A stretch of 64,000 nucleotides of DNA from Glandiceps talaboti. Taxonomy: Eukaryota; Hemichordata; Enteropneusta; Spengelidae. Within the stretch, counting starts at the first letter, position 1. Each line of letters opens with the position of its first letter. Where the stretch lies: contig NC_135564.1 in the NCBI RefSeq assembly GCF_964340395.1, positions 1,255,001-1,319,000 of the forward strand, read 5' to 3'. A model generated the notes under the pieces. The model made no database searches, was not told where the DNA came from, and saw only the letters and a list, made by a program, of their open reading frames with translations. Both the position numbers and the translations under genes were made by a program. Shown piece by piece: positions 13,067 to 25,539 of this stretch.

Positions 13067-13335
13067 TTCATTTCATATGAAAACACAGTTATGTAGAACA
13101 TGAAACTGCTTAATTTGCCTACATTCATTTCATATGAAAACACAGTAATATAGAACATGAAACTGCTTAATTTGCCTACATTCACTTCATATGAAAACAC
13201 AGTTATGTAGAACATGAAACTGCTTAATTTGCCTACATTCACTTCATATGAAAACACAGTTATGTAGAACATGAAACTGCTTAATTTGCCTACATTCACT
13301 TCATATGAAAACACAGTAATGTAGACATGAACCTG
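13067..13335. repeat. 57-bp minisatellite, 5 copies
   Basis: TTCATTTCATATGAAAACAC (later copies TTCACTTC) starts at 13067, 13124, 13181, 13238 and 13295, exactly 57 bp apart. Units share GTAGAACATGAAACTGCTTA. The unit contains a TTCATATGAA palindrome. The minus strand stays open for 111 codons as a 19-residue repeat. Confidence 0.95.
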
Positions 13336-14298
13336 ACACTGACACAATTGAAAGTAACGATAATATATTCATTGAAATTATTTTCATAATAGTACAGGGG
13401 ATGAAACCATAAAATTTGTCCTTTCTATAAAATTAATCTAGTCACAGTTTAATTGGTATTACGTGTACAGTAATAGCCTCAAATTCAAGCATTTGCTTGA
13501 AAACAGTAAAATTGTTCCAATGCAAAGAAGAGGATTACCTTTACTACCAATACATGAAATTTGCCTCTGCCCTTACTTGATGACTGAAGTTTTGTTTTTT
13601 TAAATTTTCAATCACAAATGTTTCTGTCAAAATATAGCACCAAGCATTGTATGTGATAACATGCTTCTATTTACATTTTGTATTAAACAGAAAATAACAA
13701 TACATAATGGTACAAAAAGAAATACCACCTATTACAATTTACAAAAGTCCAGACAATTACTGAATTATGTGCAATGACCACAAATAGTCATATTTCATAC
13801 GGAATTCCGAAACAGGTTAAAATACAGTTAAAGTGTTCAAATCAGAGAAAATAAAAAAACTAAATAATTCTTTCCTCCCAAAAAACTATGCATGATAATA
13901 AATTCTCCTAATTCTCAATTTCTGAAACCAATAATATTGGCTATTTGAGTTGAGGTCCTTGTATGGTATTCAGATCAAATTACACTGTTTATATATACTG
14001 TTAACCTAGATATTTCTACAAGTAAATTTGCTACTTTTCAAATACTAATTTTTTACTAATTACCAGATTGGTACATTGTGTTCAAGTACATGAAGGCATT
14101 TTAGTCACTACTTATTTTCATGTTTTTGTTTACCAGCGAAATAAGCAAAAAATAATTCTTTAGTGAAAATTTCCCTGCTTACATTGTAGTAAGACATCCA
14201 AGGAAACAAACACATAGCGTCATATATCTGTTAATTAAAGCAAAATTTCAACTCAAGTCAAAAATGATCTTTTATTAATAAAGTCTTTGTAATTCTTG

Positions 14299-15307
14299 AC
14301 ACCTGCAATAGCATTTTACCTCATGCTTGAGGGTCAAAACAGAACAAGGTTGACTTTAATATTCTCCGTATTTGTAATAGCATTTTACCTCATGCTAGAG
14401 GGTCAAAATGGAACAAGAAGGTTGACTTTAATATTCTCCGTATTTGTAATAGCATTTTACCTCATGCTAGAGGGTCAAAACAGAACAAGAAGGTTGACTT
14501 TAATATTCTCCGTATTTGTAATAGCATTTTACCTCATGCTAGAGGGTCAAAATAGAACAAGAAGGTTGACTTTAATATTCTCCGTATTTGTCATAGCATT
14601 TTACCTCATGCTAGAGGGTCAAAACAGAACAAGAAGGTTGACTTTAATATTCTCCGTATTTGTAATAGCATTTTACCTCATGCTAGAGGGTCAAAATAGA
14701 ACAAGAAGGTTGACTTTAATATTCTCCGTATTTGTAATAGCATTTTACCTCATGCTAGAGGGTCAAAATAGAACAAGAAGGTTGAGTTTTAATATTCTTG
14801 GTACCTGTAATAGCATTTTACCTCATGCTAGAGGGTCAAAATAGAACAAGAAGGTTGACTTTAATATTCTCCGTATTTGTAATAGCATTTTACCTCATGC
14901 TAGAGGGTCAAAATAGAACAAGAAGGTTGAGTTTTAATATTCTTGGTACCTGTAATAGCATTTTACCTCATGCTAGAGGGTCAAAACAGAACAAGAAGGT
15001 TGAGTTTTAATATTCTTGGTACCTGTAATAGCATTTTACCTCTGCTACAGTGCTAGAGGGTCAAAATAGAACAAGAAGGTTGACTTTAATATTCTCCATA
15101 TTCTTGGTATTTGTCATAGCATTTTACTTCATGCTAGAGGATCAAAATAGAATAAGAAAGTTGACTTATTCCAGTCTGCTTATTCTCACGCATACCTATA
15201 GTAATGCATGTGAGATGTGTGGAGCGAAAGATATGGTGTCGACCAAAATATAGAATGTTTGTTATTTTTTATGGTGCACCTGGTCAGTAATATTCTATTT
15301 CAGGTAC
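14299..15307 (+). mobile_element. Same MITE family, with expanded internal minisatellite
   Basis: Left end CACCTGCAATAGC near 14299 and right end CTATTTCAGGTAC at 15295-15307 match the ends of the 188-bp copy at 4369-4556, and the right 150 bp (ATGCATGTGA, GTGTC-ACCAAA, CAGTAATATTCTATTTC) align with it. Between them the inner module has been multiplied to about 12 units. The element is about 1 kb, five times the short copy. An open frame of 182 codons (14296-14844, plus strand) results from the stop-free 72-bp unit and is not taken as a gene. Confidence 0.7.
14309..15170 (+). repeat. 72-bp minisatellite inside the MITE, about 12 copies
   Basis: TAGCATTTTACC starts at 14309, 14378, 14450, 14522, 14594, 14666, 14738, 14811, 14883, 14956, 15029 and 15117: steps of 69, then mostly 72-73, then 88. 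Units share CATGCTAGAGGGTCAAAA and GAACAAGAAGGTTGA. Two linker types occur, TTCTCCGTATTTGT and TTCTTGGTACCTGT; the second repeats the terminal GTACCTG of the element, so the amplified module includes the transposon end itself. The second linker type is confined to the later units. Confidence 0.9.
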
Positions 15308-15589
15308 TGAGAATTCCCTGTAACTAAGTCATCAACCCTTTCAAATCAAAATTCTAGTTTTGACAAATTTGCGGTATCTTTTCCTGATTAATGCCCTATA
15401 TTGCGAGAGACACCAGTTCATATACTACCATTGGACAATAGCATTTAGTACAAATCAACCTGATCTCAACTATTTGAGTGACAGGACTGACATTTTACTA
15501 TATCGTGTTCTACATAAACATAAATCTCATCATTGAAATAGCAAACAGTTACTGTGATTTGGCTGTATAACTAGGTAAATAAGTTATAA

Positions 15590-15902
15590 ACCATCGGCTA
15601 CATGCATAAAGTAAAAAGTATGGTTTTGTACTGCATGCATCAAACTGTAACCAATATTTACAGAATATGGTATGTCATAGTAAAAAGTGGTAACAGGACA
15701 ACTGCCCCCCCCCCCCCCCCCGAGACAATTGCCCCCCCGAAGGACAACTAAAAATAAAAAAGTGTGTGAATTACCGTGGTAAGTTAAACTTTTATAATTG
15801 TCGTAACAATTATCACAGATGACAATAGAGTAAAACATGCAATTGGGAGGCAATTGTCCGAGGGCAGTTGTCCTTCGGGGGCAATTGTCCCGAGGTAATT
15901 GT

Positions 15903-15938
<36 letters not shown>

Positions 15939-16335
15939 TGTCCGGGGGCAGTTGTCCGAGAATCGTAAAAAGTAAGTTTTTGTACTGCATGTACCATACT
16001 ATATAACCATGGTCAACAGAATACAACAAGCTGGTAAGAGCTACTTACAACTGATAGACACAAAGAGAACTAGTTGTTTGTATGGTAGAAACCATACCAT
16101 AAATGAGGTCTACACAATATGACTGACAGACACAAGAGAATTATAGTTTTTTGTATTGTATAAACCATACCATAACTGAGATATACAGAATATACAGTGA
16201 GGACTATGTTTTTGTATTGTATAAACCACACAATATCTGAGATATACAGTACAGTGAGAACAGTTTTGTACCACACAAACCACAATGTATTCCACTGTAT
16301 GAACTCTATGTTTTGGTATTCTATCCTTTATACCA
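15590..16335. repeat. Diverged tandem repeat, about 70-bp unit, interrupted by a G/C-rich foldback
   Basis: Phrases such as TTTTGTATTGTATAAACCA and GAGATATACAG recur near 15620, 15975, 16075, 16145, 16210 and 16265. The interval 15691-15960, with long C and G runs, sits between the first two units as an insertion. Confidence 0.6.
15691..15960. repeat. Poly-C/poly-G inverted repeat built on CAGTTGTCC
   Basis: The left arm (15691-15750) has GGACAACTG, a run of 17 C (15705-15721), GACAATTGCC and GAAGGACAACT. The right arm (15862-15960) has the complement order: CAGTTGTCCTTCGGGGGC, AATTGTCC, a run of 30 G (15905-15934), then CAGTTGTCC twice. The arms face each other across a loop of about 110 bp of ordinary sequence. 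Confidence 0.85.
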
Positions 16336-17555
16336 GTCTCTTGGAAAGAAACTGTAAATACCAAATTATCTTATATAATACCCAACACGAGAAAAAGCAA
16401 TAAACATATATATTCAACCAGAAATCAACATACACTTTTTAATTTGTCTATTTTGGTATTCAAAGCTTTTTTTCTCAGAGAGAAGATACCATTATCTTTA
16501 TAATTTCTATTTTATTTGTCATTGTGTTCCAAAAGTTGCTGTATTAGTTCTCTTCTTTTTTTGTTGAATGATGGGTGGTGGCCCTACTCTCATATGAAAT
16601 AAATTACACATAATTATTACACATATTCAACTGTAGACTCTATATTCCAACACTTTACTCAAACATTGATAATGCAGGACATTAACACTACCTAAGAGTA
16701 TTCAAGAGAATGGTAAAATATCAGAATACAGAACTTGATTCCAGAACAGGCTATAAATTGTTTTGTTTTTTCCATGGAAGACTTCAGACCTTAAACTTTG
16801 TTGAGAAGCATAAATTCCTTATTCACAATTCATAAAAAAGTCAAACACTGATGTAAAGGAAATGAAACCAGTTTTTATAATAATTTATCGTAGAACCCAT
16901 AATTTCAACCCATTTCTGAATCATCTCTTCCATTTTCACTGTAAAACAGGAACAATTAGATTCCAGGCTAGATTTCTTAGAAAGAATCAAGGGCATTGAA
17001 TAATAAGAGCCCCATAAAACCACCGGATCACAAAATCCAACAAACATATGAAATATTATCACTGCAAAAACCACAAGGGATTCACAGCAGTAATTCCTGG
17101 CCCCTCAAGATGCAGGAAAAGAAAAGACATAACTGTTGCCTTGCATTGTGCTTTCTCATTGATAGTCACAACAGATTCTAATCTTAAAGTCTACATATAA
17201 AGTCATAAATTTTCTGATATTCTGTGCCTCATGTCTTTTATTTTAGTTTAGTGATTCATCATTCTAACTAGTGCATGCAAAAATTTAGATTTAACAATGA
17301 AGACAAAGCTTACACTACTCCCTTTTTAATCTTGGCCCTTGCTAATATAGGGAAAGTAGCTAAATTGGCTAATTTTCCTTAATTACAGGTAAACATAATG
17401 AATCACACTGTTGGTGAGATGCCATGTAAAAGGAATGCGATGGGGACTATTCAAGTTCACTATCTCACAAAAAACCCTTCAGATGTTATATATCGAGTTC
17501 TAGTTCATTTTCATTGTGTTTTGTATTTCTGTCTTGACTTTCATGTAAAATGTTA

Positions 17556-17905
17556 TCAAAACTGCAAATATCCCACAAAACCCTAACATGGTCAATAACA
17601 GACCTCTGAGCCCTCAAAACTGCAAATATCCCACAAAGCCCTAATATGGTCAATAACAGACCTCTGAGTCCTCAAAACTGCAAATAGCCCACAAAGCCTT
17701 AACATGGTCAATAACAGACCTCTGAGCCCTCAAAACTGCAAATATCCCACAAAGTCCTAACATGGTCAATAACAGACCTCTGAGCCCTCAAAACTGCAAA
17801 TATCCCACAAAGCCCTAACATGGTCAATAACAGACCTCTGAGCCCTCAAAACTGCAAATATCCCACAAAGCCTTAACATGGTCAATAACAGACCTCTGAG
17901 CCCTC
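17556..17905. repeat. 58-bp minisatellite, 6 copies
   Basis: GTCAATAACAGACCTCTGAG starts at 17591, 17649, 17707, 17765, 17823 and 17881, exactly 58 bp apart, preceded by a partial unit. Units share CTCAAAACTGCAAATATCCC and are nearly identical, so expansion is recent. Confidence 0.96.
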
Positions 17906-19254
17906 TTGAAACAATTCTATGGCAAACAATGGAGTACTTAGATATGTATACATTGTCATTCACCTAAAAATGAACAAAGACATACAACATGTCATGGACG
18001 GAAAGTAATTTCAAAAGTACATCACAAATAAAGAGATTCTATGAATTCTTAAACCAAACTATTACAAGTACAAGACCCTTGTACTCTATAATTGGTTTTG
18101 ACAGGGACAGAGGTATACACACATGTAGGCCATTTCTATAGCCATATATATGGTAGTGTCTACTTCAGTAATCATGACTGCCCGACTCAGTCTGAGAGCT
18201 TTTGATAGAAACTTTTTAATCAATTCTAATATGCAGATCTACATCATTGTTGCTATGACAACCACTTGTCCTCTCATAAACTAACTCCATGTACCTACTA
18301 GTGAACTTACAAACGAATGACTCATGAGCCTGTGTTAGTGGTCTCCATGACGATCACTGCCAAACTTGTAAATCAGCTATCTTATTTTTATCAACTTCTG
18401 ACATCCACTGAATTTTAAATACAAAGACTGCCAGTAGTAAAGCCTCTCACAAAGTGAATTATATGATATAGTGAGTAACTCAGTAATGATGGTTTTTTTT
18501 CTGAACAGAATGTCGATCGTCGTCCATTCATTGAAACTGACGACATTCAACTATTAACAGATACTTGGCTTCAAAAGCTGATGACAGCCAACACATGTTC
18601 CCTGCCACTTTTAAAATCTACTCAGACATCTTCAGCAGGGCAATAGATGAGGTCTAAAATGCCTTTCATTTCTCAACTAAATAGTCTAAACTCATTGACA
18701 ACTGTCTGTTTCTATCTGATTACTTCTATCGTCATCATCCACAATAGTATGTGATATCAACATAATACCTTGATTATTCACAGCTGGAATACTAGAATAA
18801 ATACTTACATACTCAAAATTAAATGAAATTTTAAAATTTAACTTTTAAAACTGTGGGGAAAGCATCAGTTTATAATGCAAACTCATTTTTTTTTTAAAAA
18901 AAACGTTTTCTGAAATATTCTAATTTATTATTCAAAATAGTCTAGCAATGAATTATTTATTGAAAACGGCAACATTACGAATTTCTTGATTTTAAAAGGA
19001 AAGAACTCAAATTTCTCAAATAGCTCTATGAAACACTACAGTTTATATACATATATATGTATGTTTATGTATATCATAAATTCCTGAAAATGTCCCCAAT
19101 TTTCTTTCAATATACAATAAAGTTATCGTGATATTTCATACAGCAATGGTGTAAGACTTATCTGCAAAGTCAGAGAACACTCTTATATTCAGTATTGTTC
19201 ATGATTCATTCTCTGATTAGTTAACCTAGAGACAGTCTAATTGAACAAGTATAT

Positions 19255-19655
19255 ACCTATCCTTCCAGTTGCTAACACATGCTGGTGAGTTGTTAGTACC
19301 AGCCCAGTGTTAGCACTAGCTCAGCTGAGCTAGCCTGTGTTAACATTGGACTGGTGTAGACATTAACCCTTCCAGTTGCTAACACAGACTGGTCAGGTGT
19401 TAGTGTCAGCCTAGTGTTAGCACTTAGCTAGTTTAGTGTTACTATAGGACTTGTGTAGGCATTAACCCTTCGTGGTGGTGAGGTGTTAGTGCTAACACCT
19501 TGTTCCCTGACTGAGCTAGCCTGGTGTTAGTGTAGGGCTGGTGTAGGCATTAACCCTCCCTGGAGTTGCTAACACATGCTGGTGAGGTGTAAGTGCTAAC
19601 ACCTTGTTCCCACACTAAGCTAACCTGATACAAGCCCAATGCTAGTTCAGTCAGT
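19255..19655. repeat. Tandem repeat, about 90-108-bp unit, 4 copies
   Basis: CATTAACCCTTCCAGTTGCT or a variant recurs near 19261, 19369, 19468 and 19557, each followed by GGTGAGGTGTTAGTGC-type sequence. Repeated GTTAGC/GCTAAC gives many small palindromes, including GCTCAGCTGAGC near 19319. Confidence 0.8.
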
Positions 19656-19979
19656 CAGAAAGCAATTCATTACCAGTACTGATCAAAGTGATCAGACCAT
19701 GATAAATTGTAGAGTGGAAAGTAGAGTGCCAACAGTGTAGTAACAATGATAACATCTGATACTTCATATATTCAATGCCTTATCATCACAATGTGTAATT
19801 GTTCGGAAATACAAGATAAAAATAAGTACATCTTACAAAAATATGAATAATTAAGTACCACATTAATGTGAACTCAACATAATGCCTTTAGAAGTTATTT
19901 CCTTATAGTAAGTTATTCGATTTCCATTTCCTAATACTAAACATTACTAGTTCAGAATTTAAGTACCCAATAAGCTAAA

Positions 19980-20130
19980 AGCACATTACTACAAATATCA
20001 GCAACCAATAACACTTAGCACTACTGCAAATATCAGTAACCAATGACAGAGCAGCTTTCATTAGCCAATAAGCATGCAACTGCAAATACCTTGACCAATG
20101 ACCAAGCAGCTTGCATTGGCTAATGAGAAA
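19980..20130. repeat. Short tandem repeat with CCAAT motifs, 3 copies
   Basis: CTGCAAATATCAGTAACCAA and close variants recur about every 45-60 bp. The tract holds CCAAT/ATTGG five times (for example AACCAATAAC, AACCAATGAC, GCCAATAAG, GACCAATGAC, CATTGGCTAA). Confidence 0.55.
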
Positions 20131-20824
20131 AGTTTACTACAACTTTTGACACATCAGAAAAGATTTCTTGGTGTTTTAATTCTCCTGAGTTTGTTTACCT
20201 TTTCTAAACGAAACTTAGAAAATGGCAAACATCTTATGCTAAGAACAAAGTACTTTCAACTCATTATCGTTTGCTAATTATTGGTGTCTCAAGATTCTCA
20301 TTTGTGACAAGAGTGTTTTTTTTGTTGTGTTCTCCTGAGCCGACTTATTTTCAGTACAATAAAAATAGGTCAAGTCAAAGCCATAAAAAACCATTCCCTT
20401 CCTAAGGAGATGTACTCTCAATCCATTCTCTTTTTATAAATCACCTTTTATGACCTTTCCCCCAGGGACGGTGGAAGGACAACAGTAATAACCTTATGCA
20501 CTATGATGTTACTATGACAACTTGAACTGTCCTGAGTGTAATAAGATGTGACATTTTGCGTCAGTAATAGGTGTATTGAGTCAGATATATTCCCGGTTTC
20601 ATTTAGATTGATTTGCAATTAGAATTACAATTGTCAAGACAGCATTGAAATTTCTACAGGACCGTAACTATGTAAATAAGTATGACAGCTGCCAACAAAT
20701 TGCTGTTGTGAAGACACACTGCCTTGTAAATGACCATGTTAATGATAGAAAATATGTTTGGTGCTCAGGAAATAGCTGAAGGAATGTCAAAAATTGTTGC
20801 ATTCAGATCCCTACCAGTACGATT

Positions 20825-21180
20825 GATGACTAATTACATACAGACATCAAGCTTGTGTACACAGTACCATCCATCATGAGGGGGGGGGGGGGGTAATTCA
20901 GCTAACCAGAATGATTGAATTGTTTATACATGGATATCAAGTCTATGTACAAGGTACCATCCATCATAACAAGGGGGTAATTCAGCTAACCAGAATGATT
21001 GAATTGTTTACATACAGACATCAAGCCCGTATACACAGTACCATCCATCATAACAAGGGGGGTAATTCAGCTAATCGGAATGATTGAATTGTTTACACAT
21101 GGTCATCAAGCCTGTGTACAATGTACCATCCTTCATAAGTAGGGAGGTAATTCAGTTTAATAATACAACTGATTGAACCA
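20825..21180. repeat. 85-90-bp minisatellite, 4 copies
   Basis: GTACCATCCATCA or a variant starts at 20864, 20954, 21038 and 21123. Units share GGTAATTCAGCTAACCAGAA and GATTGAATTGTTTACA. The first unit carries a run of about 14 G at 20880. A partial relic (TTACACATGGACATTAAGCC) lies at about 22570. Confidence 0.9.
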
Positions 21181-21964
21181 TTTCCAGTAACTACTTGGTG
21201 TATTTTGCAAAAAGCAAAATATTACAAAATATACAGCTACCTCCAGGCTGTAACACTGATAAAAACCTAACTACTTCCCTGAGTCATTTTTGCCAGGAGT
21301 TCCTCTTAAAATCATGAAATCATATTGGCCATATTATTACAGAAATGAATTTTATCAGACTTCTCGTTTGTGTCAAACATTGTGATGCCTTCTGACCAAC
21401 ACTAAGTAAATTTTTACTAAAAAGATTTTTCTACTCAGACTCAAAAAATGTCTCAGAAGAAATACTGTGTGAACTGCTTCAGTGCTTATATTCATTGAGT
21501 AATTTTAAAATTTTTACTCTAATGCCTAACATGGTTTTTATTCTCCTATTGGGTAAATATCAAAAAAAGAGAAAAAATGAAGTGAGCGATACAAAGTACT
21601 ATATATATGTGAAGGCACACTGAAGGCTTTTAGACTACGTTTTGTAGGAAGCACAGACAGACACAACAGCTTACGGTGTCTACTTCATCTTAATTTCAAT
21701 AATTACCTTTCGCTATTAATAGCCAACTTCTATTGCAATATTCTTTTGTTAGAAAAGCCCTCAAGTGTGGAAACTAAAACACACATCAAAGTAGTTGTGC
21801 TAGTGTTGAGTAAACGAGTACTCAATTACAGGAGGTGTCAAAAACAATTGAAAGTTGTCGGTGTATGATATCCTGAAACAAGGTAACATTATAAATCTTA
21901 ATTTTCAATAAAGTACCAAGGAAATAAATGTGTAAAAAAATAGATTTATCACTCGCAGCCTTTT

Positions 21965-22330
21965 TTTTCCATGCAATAACATATTTGAGTTCAGTATAAT
22001 GTGTGTTGTATTTAGGTATAGGTTTAGAAACCCCAGTAACAGAACAGGGAGAACATGGTAAAACTGATGTAGTTTTTCAATACATTGTATAACCATAATT
22101 TAGTGGGAAACCCCGGTAAAATGACTGGGGAACTAAGGTAGATTTTACCTACTTATATCAAAAACACTGGTGGGGAACCCTTGTAAAATGACTGGGGAAC
22201 TAACTTAAGGTAATTTTACCTACTTACCACAGGGCACTCTTAACAAAAACACTGGTGGGGAACCATTGTACAATGACTGGGGAACTAAGGTAGATTTTAC
22301 CTTCTTACCACTCTTAACAAAAACACTGTA
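21965..22330. repeat. Tandem repeat related to the dispersed 80-bp family, locus 2
   Basis: Units share GGAACCCTTGTAAAATGACT, TGGGGAACTAAGGTAGATTT and AAAACACTGGTGGGGAAC, three times between 22110 and 22320. The left part (21965-22110) has GAAACCCCAGTAACAGAACA and CATAATTTAGTGGG, resembling the monomers at 10433 and 43795. Confidence 0.65.
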
Positions 22331-22835
22331 GACACTGCACAATTACTATCCATCTTGTAGTGCTGTCAATTATTTAAAGCCCCAATAACTGTAATTAGGG
22401 ATTCTTCTTTTTTTCATTTTATTTGAACTTATTTTTCACTTATCCGTTGTCGTGGTAACTAGGTATGATTGCCTAGCGATCAAACCCTTTCAACAATGCT
22501 GGTTTCACAAATATAGAATATGACAAATACATGTAATCAAATGGTCATGACCATTCACTTAATATGATATTTACACATGGACATTAAGCCTATAATAAGT
22601 GTACAAAGTATTGTCAATGACCAAATAAATAAATGTTGGTGTATTTGACTCAAAAGCAGCATAAAACAAGTACATGACATGTATGTATCCATATAGGTAT
22701 CATTGATGCACAAACAACAATTGCAGAACCCCTAGACAGTACGATACATCATGTTGTTAAACCTTATCAGGCTTGGCTGCTTGCTGATGTATGGCATGAA
22801 TGTTGTATCTTACAGACTAACACTGCAATAGTAAC

Positions 22836-23180
22836 AGAACCCAAATGGCACATACGTGCAAGTGTGGCATATACTCGGGGTATTTGCATGAGCACTTGCA
22901 ATGTTCTCTGCCGTCGTCATGCAAGTGAAAGTACAGCACACTGTAAGCATGAGTACAAATACCCCTGAGTACCCACACTGGAACTCACATGGCATGGGGT
23001 TGTTATTATTATATACATGCACGTTTACCCAGAACAGCAAAATTTCGTAACAATCATTTTGTGTGGTCACGTAAGGAACAACTCTGCCTTCATTTGCATG
23101 TTTTTGGTATTGCACTGCAGTGAAAATACCACTACTGATCGCACACACCAGTGCAAGTAATCGCTGATACATTTGTAACA
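22836..23180 (+). mobile_element. Dispersed element B, copy 2
   Basis: Aligns with 11205-11628 and, for its first 80 bp, with the reverse complement of 36395-36490 (shared GGGGTATTTGCA, CACTTGCA-TGTTCTCTGC). It contains an imperfect inverted repeat around TACTCGGGGTATTTGCATGA / TACAAATACCCCTGAGTA. The single TTGCACTGCAGTGAAAATAC near 23113 is the segment amplified as 84-bp units in copy 1. The 146-codon minus-strand frame here has no recognisable product. Confidence 0.55.
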
Positions 23181-23989
23181 CTGGTTGTCGTGTACATGTA
23201 TGTAGTAGGCACTGTATCATAAAATACTCAGAATATTGCAAAGAGCGCAATCAAGTGACCCCAACAATAACTTTTATCCTTGTCTGTAACTGTATACCAA
23301 AAGAGTAAGCTAAGATTTATTAGCTTAGATTTGAAAATAAGACGTACACCAAGTACCTCATATTTCCATGGCAACGGTGTTCTATTAGGTGTCAAGGCAA
23401 ACTAGTCCATGATGTAAATCTTGGTTGAAAAACAACACATGCGACATTTTTCATTTATGAGAACGGAAACAATGTGTGAAGGAAAACATTTATTCTGCTT
23501 ATATAATATTAATCTAACACCAAGTGTTTTTACACATTCTATTTATATCTTGACCTTCAACAATTGAGGAAGCAGCGATCCATTGACATCTGAAATGAAA
23601 ATCTGCATTACTGCAATTACATTATGTAGTACTTATATATTAATATAACACCTCGTTTTTACAAACGTCCCTTCCATGAATCTGTCTATACATCTGTCTC
23701 TGCATGCATACATATAACTTTTTCATTGTGAGATCAAGGTTCATAGACGAACGAATCGAATTTATTTATAATTTGTCATCGTGAAGTACCTATACATCAC
23801 AGTCTACCTGATTCTTGGAATAATACATTTCTAACAATTTTTGTCTGTTTGGAACGTCTTAAAATTTTATTTCATACAGTAAGAATCACATTTCTTCATT
23901 GTTTTTCCTTACTATATATGACATCAATTCTTATATTAGAGCATATAATACTGAAAATTTCTTATCTTTTCATCAAACTTCAACCATTA

Positions 23990-24082
23990 GGAGGGTTTGT
24001 GATGGGGGTGCCACTGAACTTCACCCATTTCGGAGGATGTATGTTGGGTGACGGATGGGGGGGGGGGGGGGTGTCACTGAGG
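23990..24082 (+). repeat. Two-unit G-rich repeat with GGTGTCACTG
   Basis: GGGGGTGCCACTGAACTTCA and GGGGGGTGTCACTGAGGAG form two diverged units, the second with a run of about 14 G. The same poly-G then GTGTCACTG ending closes the 55-bp array near 7000, which suggests a common source. Confidence 0.4.
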
Positions 24083-24657
24083 AGTTTACTTCTACATAAT
24101 TTTCATATTGCCCTCAAGTGATGCACAAAATATACAACTTCACAAAGCAATAAAATAGCAAACCTGCTTCCTGTATTAAACACAATAATGACAATATTAA
24201 CAATGTAAAAGATATCTTCAATACAGCTGATCTCAGTATAAAATAATAATTCATGAATCACTTGTATTCAGAACTCATTTTTATCACTTTTTTTGACAAT
24301 TTGATTAGCGCTGCAAGCTATAAGAACACAACTGAATTTGTTAATACTAGAATAATTAACCTGGCAGTCATACAATATAGGCTAATTTTAGATTCTGTTG
24401 ATCCATGCCAGATAACACGAAATAGTGATTTATTGAAATTGCATGGAATTATGACAACAACTGATCTAAAATCTGATAACAAAGATAATTGGTGTATGAC
24501 AGGAATATTAATATTAAAAATGAAAAATTGACTAGATTCATAATAAGGATAATACTGTAATAATATTTTATTTCCAGAATATGTATATGATATAGTGTAC
24601 TTATGATGTATGATTGTATAATACAAGGAAAAGAGATTGAGGCAGACAACTTGCAAC

Positions 24658-25043
24658 TAAGGCCTAAAAAAATAATTGTTTGGTTTCAGTTACCCGACCC
24701 CACCTAGCTTTTCACTACCGACCCTAAACTTTATTTTTTTTTACGTATTTGAGAAAAAAAATAATAAAATCGCAAAAATTGTGAAGTCTCATGAGGAATA
24801 GTGGATGTAAAAACTGACATCAACTTAAAATAACAAAGTAAAACTATTCTTCCAATCTGTAATGTCTGTACATCTGATAGGAAGAAATAAACAGCACAGA
24901 GACCATTTGGAAAACAATGGAAAACCCAAACTAGACACTTGCATAAAAAAATGCATAATAAAATAAATTAAAAAATCTACCTACCCCACCTGTTCTAAAA
25001 TTGAGCGTAATTGGAACCACACAATTTTTTTTATTCGGCCTAA
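24658..25043 (+). mobile_element. MITE with TAAGGCC ends, full copy
   Basis: Left end TAAGGCCTAAAAAAATAATT with GTTTGGTTTCAGTTACCCGA; the right end (AATTGGAACCACACAATT, T-run, CGGCCTAAT) is its inverted form. The body of about 385 bp has no gene. It matches 28075-28405 over most of its length (TGTGAAGTCT, ATAGTGGATGT, GACATCAACTTAAAA). Confidence 0.7.
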
Positions 25044-25439
25044 TCTAATTCAACCCACACATAATTTGTACAGATTGGTCTCTCATACAGAATCAAGTAA
25101 AACCCACACTTGGAATATCAGAAGGTAGAACAGGAGACAAATTGTTGTTCAAAAGTAAGACTCATCGATCATCTCAAATGATAGAACAGGAATTGAAATG
25201 ACATAAATATGTATGATTATTTTGAAGTCACAATGGCTGCCAAACACTGTGAAAAATTATACACAATTTTTAATTTTTCAAGATGGCGGTCATGTACATT
25301 TTACTTACTCATAATGCAATAAGTTGACACCAAGTGAAGTATCATAGTCTATCACGTAAAAGTCTAAGTGTTTTCATTTCCATAAAGAGTAGCTTAGTAC
25401 TTTTGTGTAAACTTTAACCATGGTCCCTCACATTTTTTG

Positions 25440-25530
25440 GGGTGTTTTTTTTTTTTTTTTTTTTTATTTTATTTTATTTTATTTATTTATTTATTTATTT
25501 ATTTATTTTTTTTTTTTGGGGGGGGGTTCC
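25440..25530. repeat. Poly-T / (TTTA)n / poly-T / poly-G tract
   Basis: A run of about 20 T, then TTTA turns, another T-run and nine G. The hydrophobic open frames across it are artefacts. This could be the relic of a retroposon A-tail on the minus strand. Confidence 0.85.
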
Positions 25531-25539
25531 AAGGTATGC

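Noticed and set aside
14296-14844. Plus-strand open frame of 182 codons with hydrophobic 24-residue repeats
   Set aside because: Product of the 72-bp module of a MITE whose single-module copy has no matching frame.
16841-17074. Possible minus-strand exon after a strong acceptor (pyrimidine tract then ACAG near 16939)
   Set aside because: The following frame matches no DGK segment and has no good donor; kept only as a weak candidate.
17556-17905. CRISPR-like look of evenly spaced repeats
   Set aside because: Units are contiguous head-to-tail with no unique spacers, in a eukaryotic intron.
22810-23250. Minus-strand open frame of 146 codons outside tandem arrays
   Set aside because: It coincides with a dispersed repeat copy, has no recognisable domain, and the related copies do not keep the frame.
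24253-24531. Plus-strand open frame of 92 codons
   Set aside because: No family recognised, no splice context, and a competing minus-strand frame of 112 codons covers the same bases.
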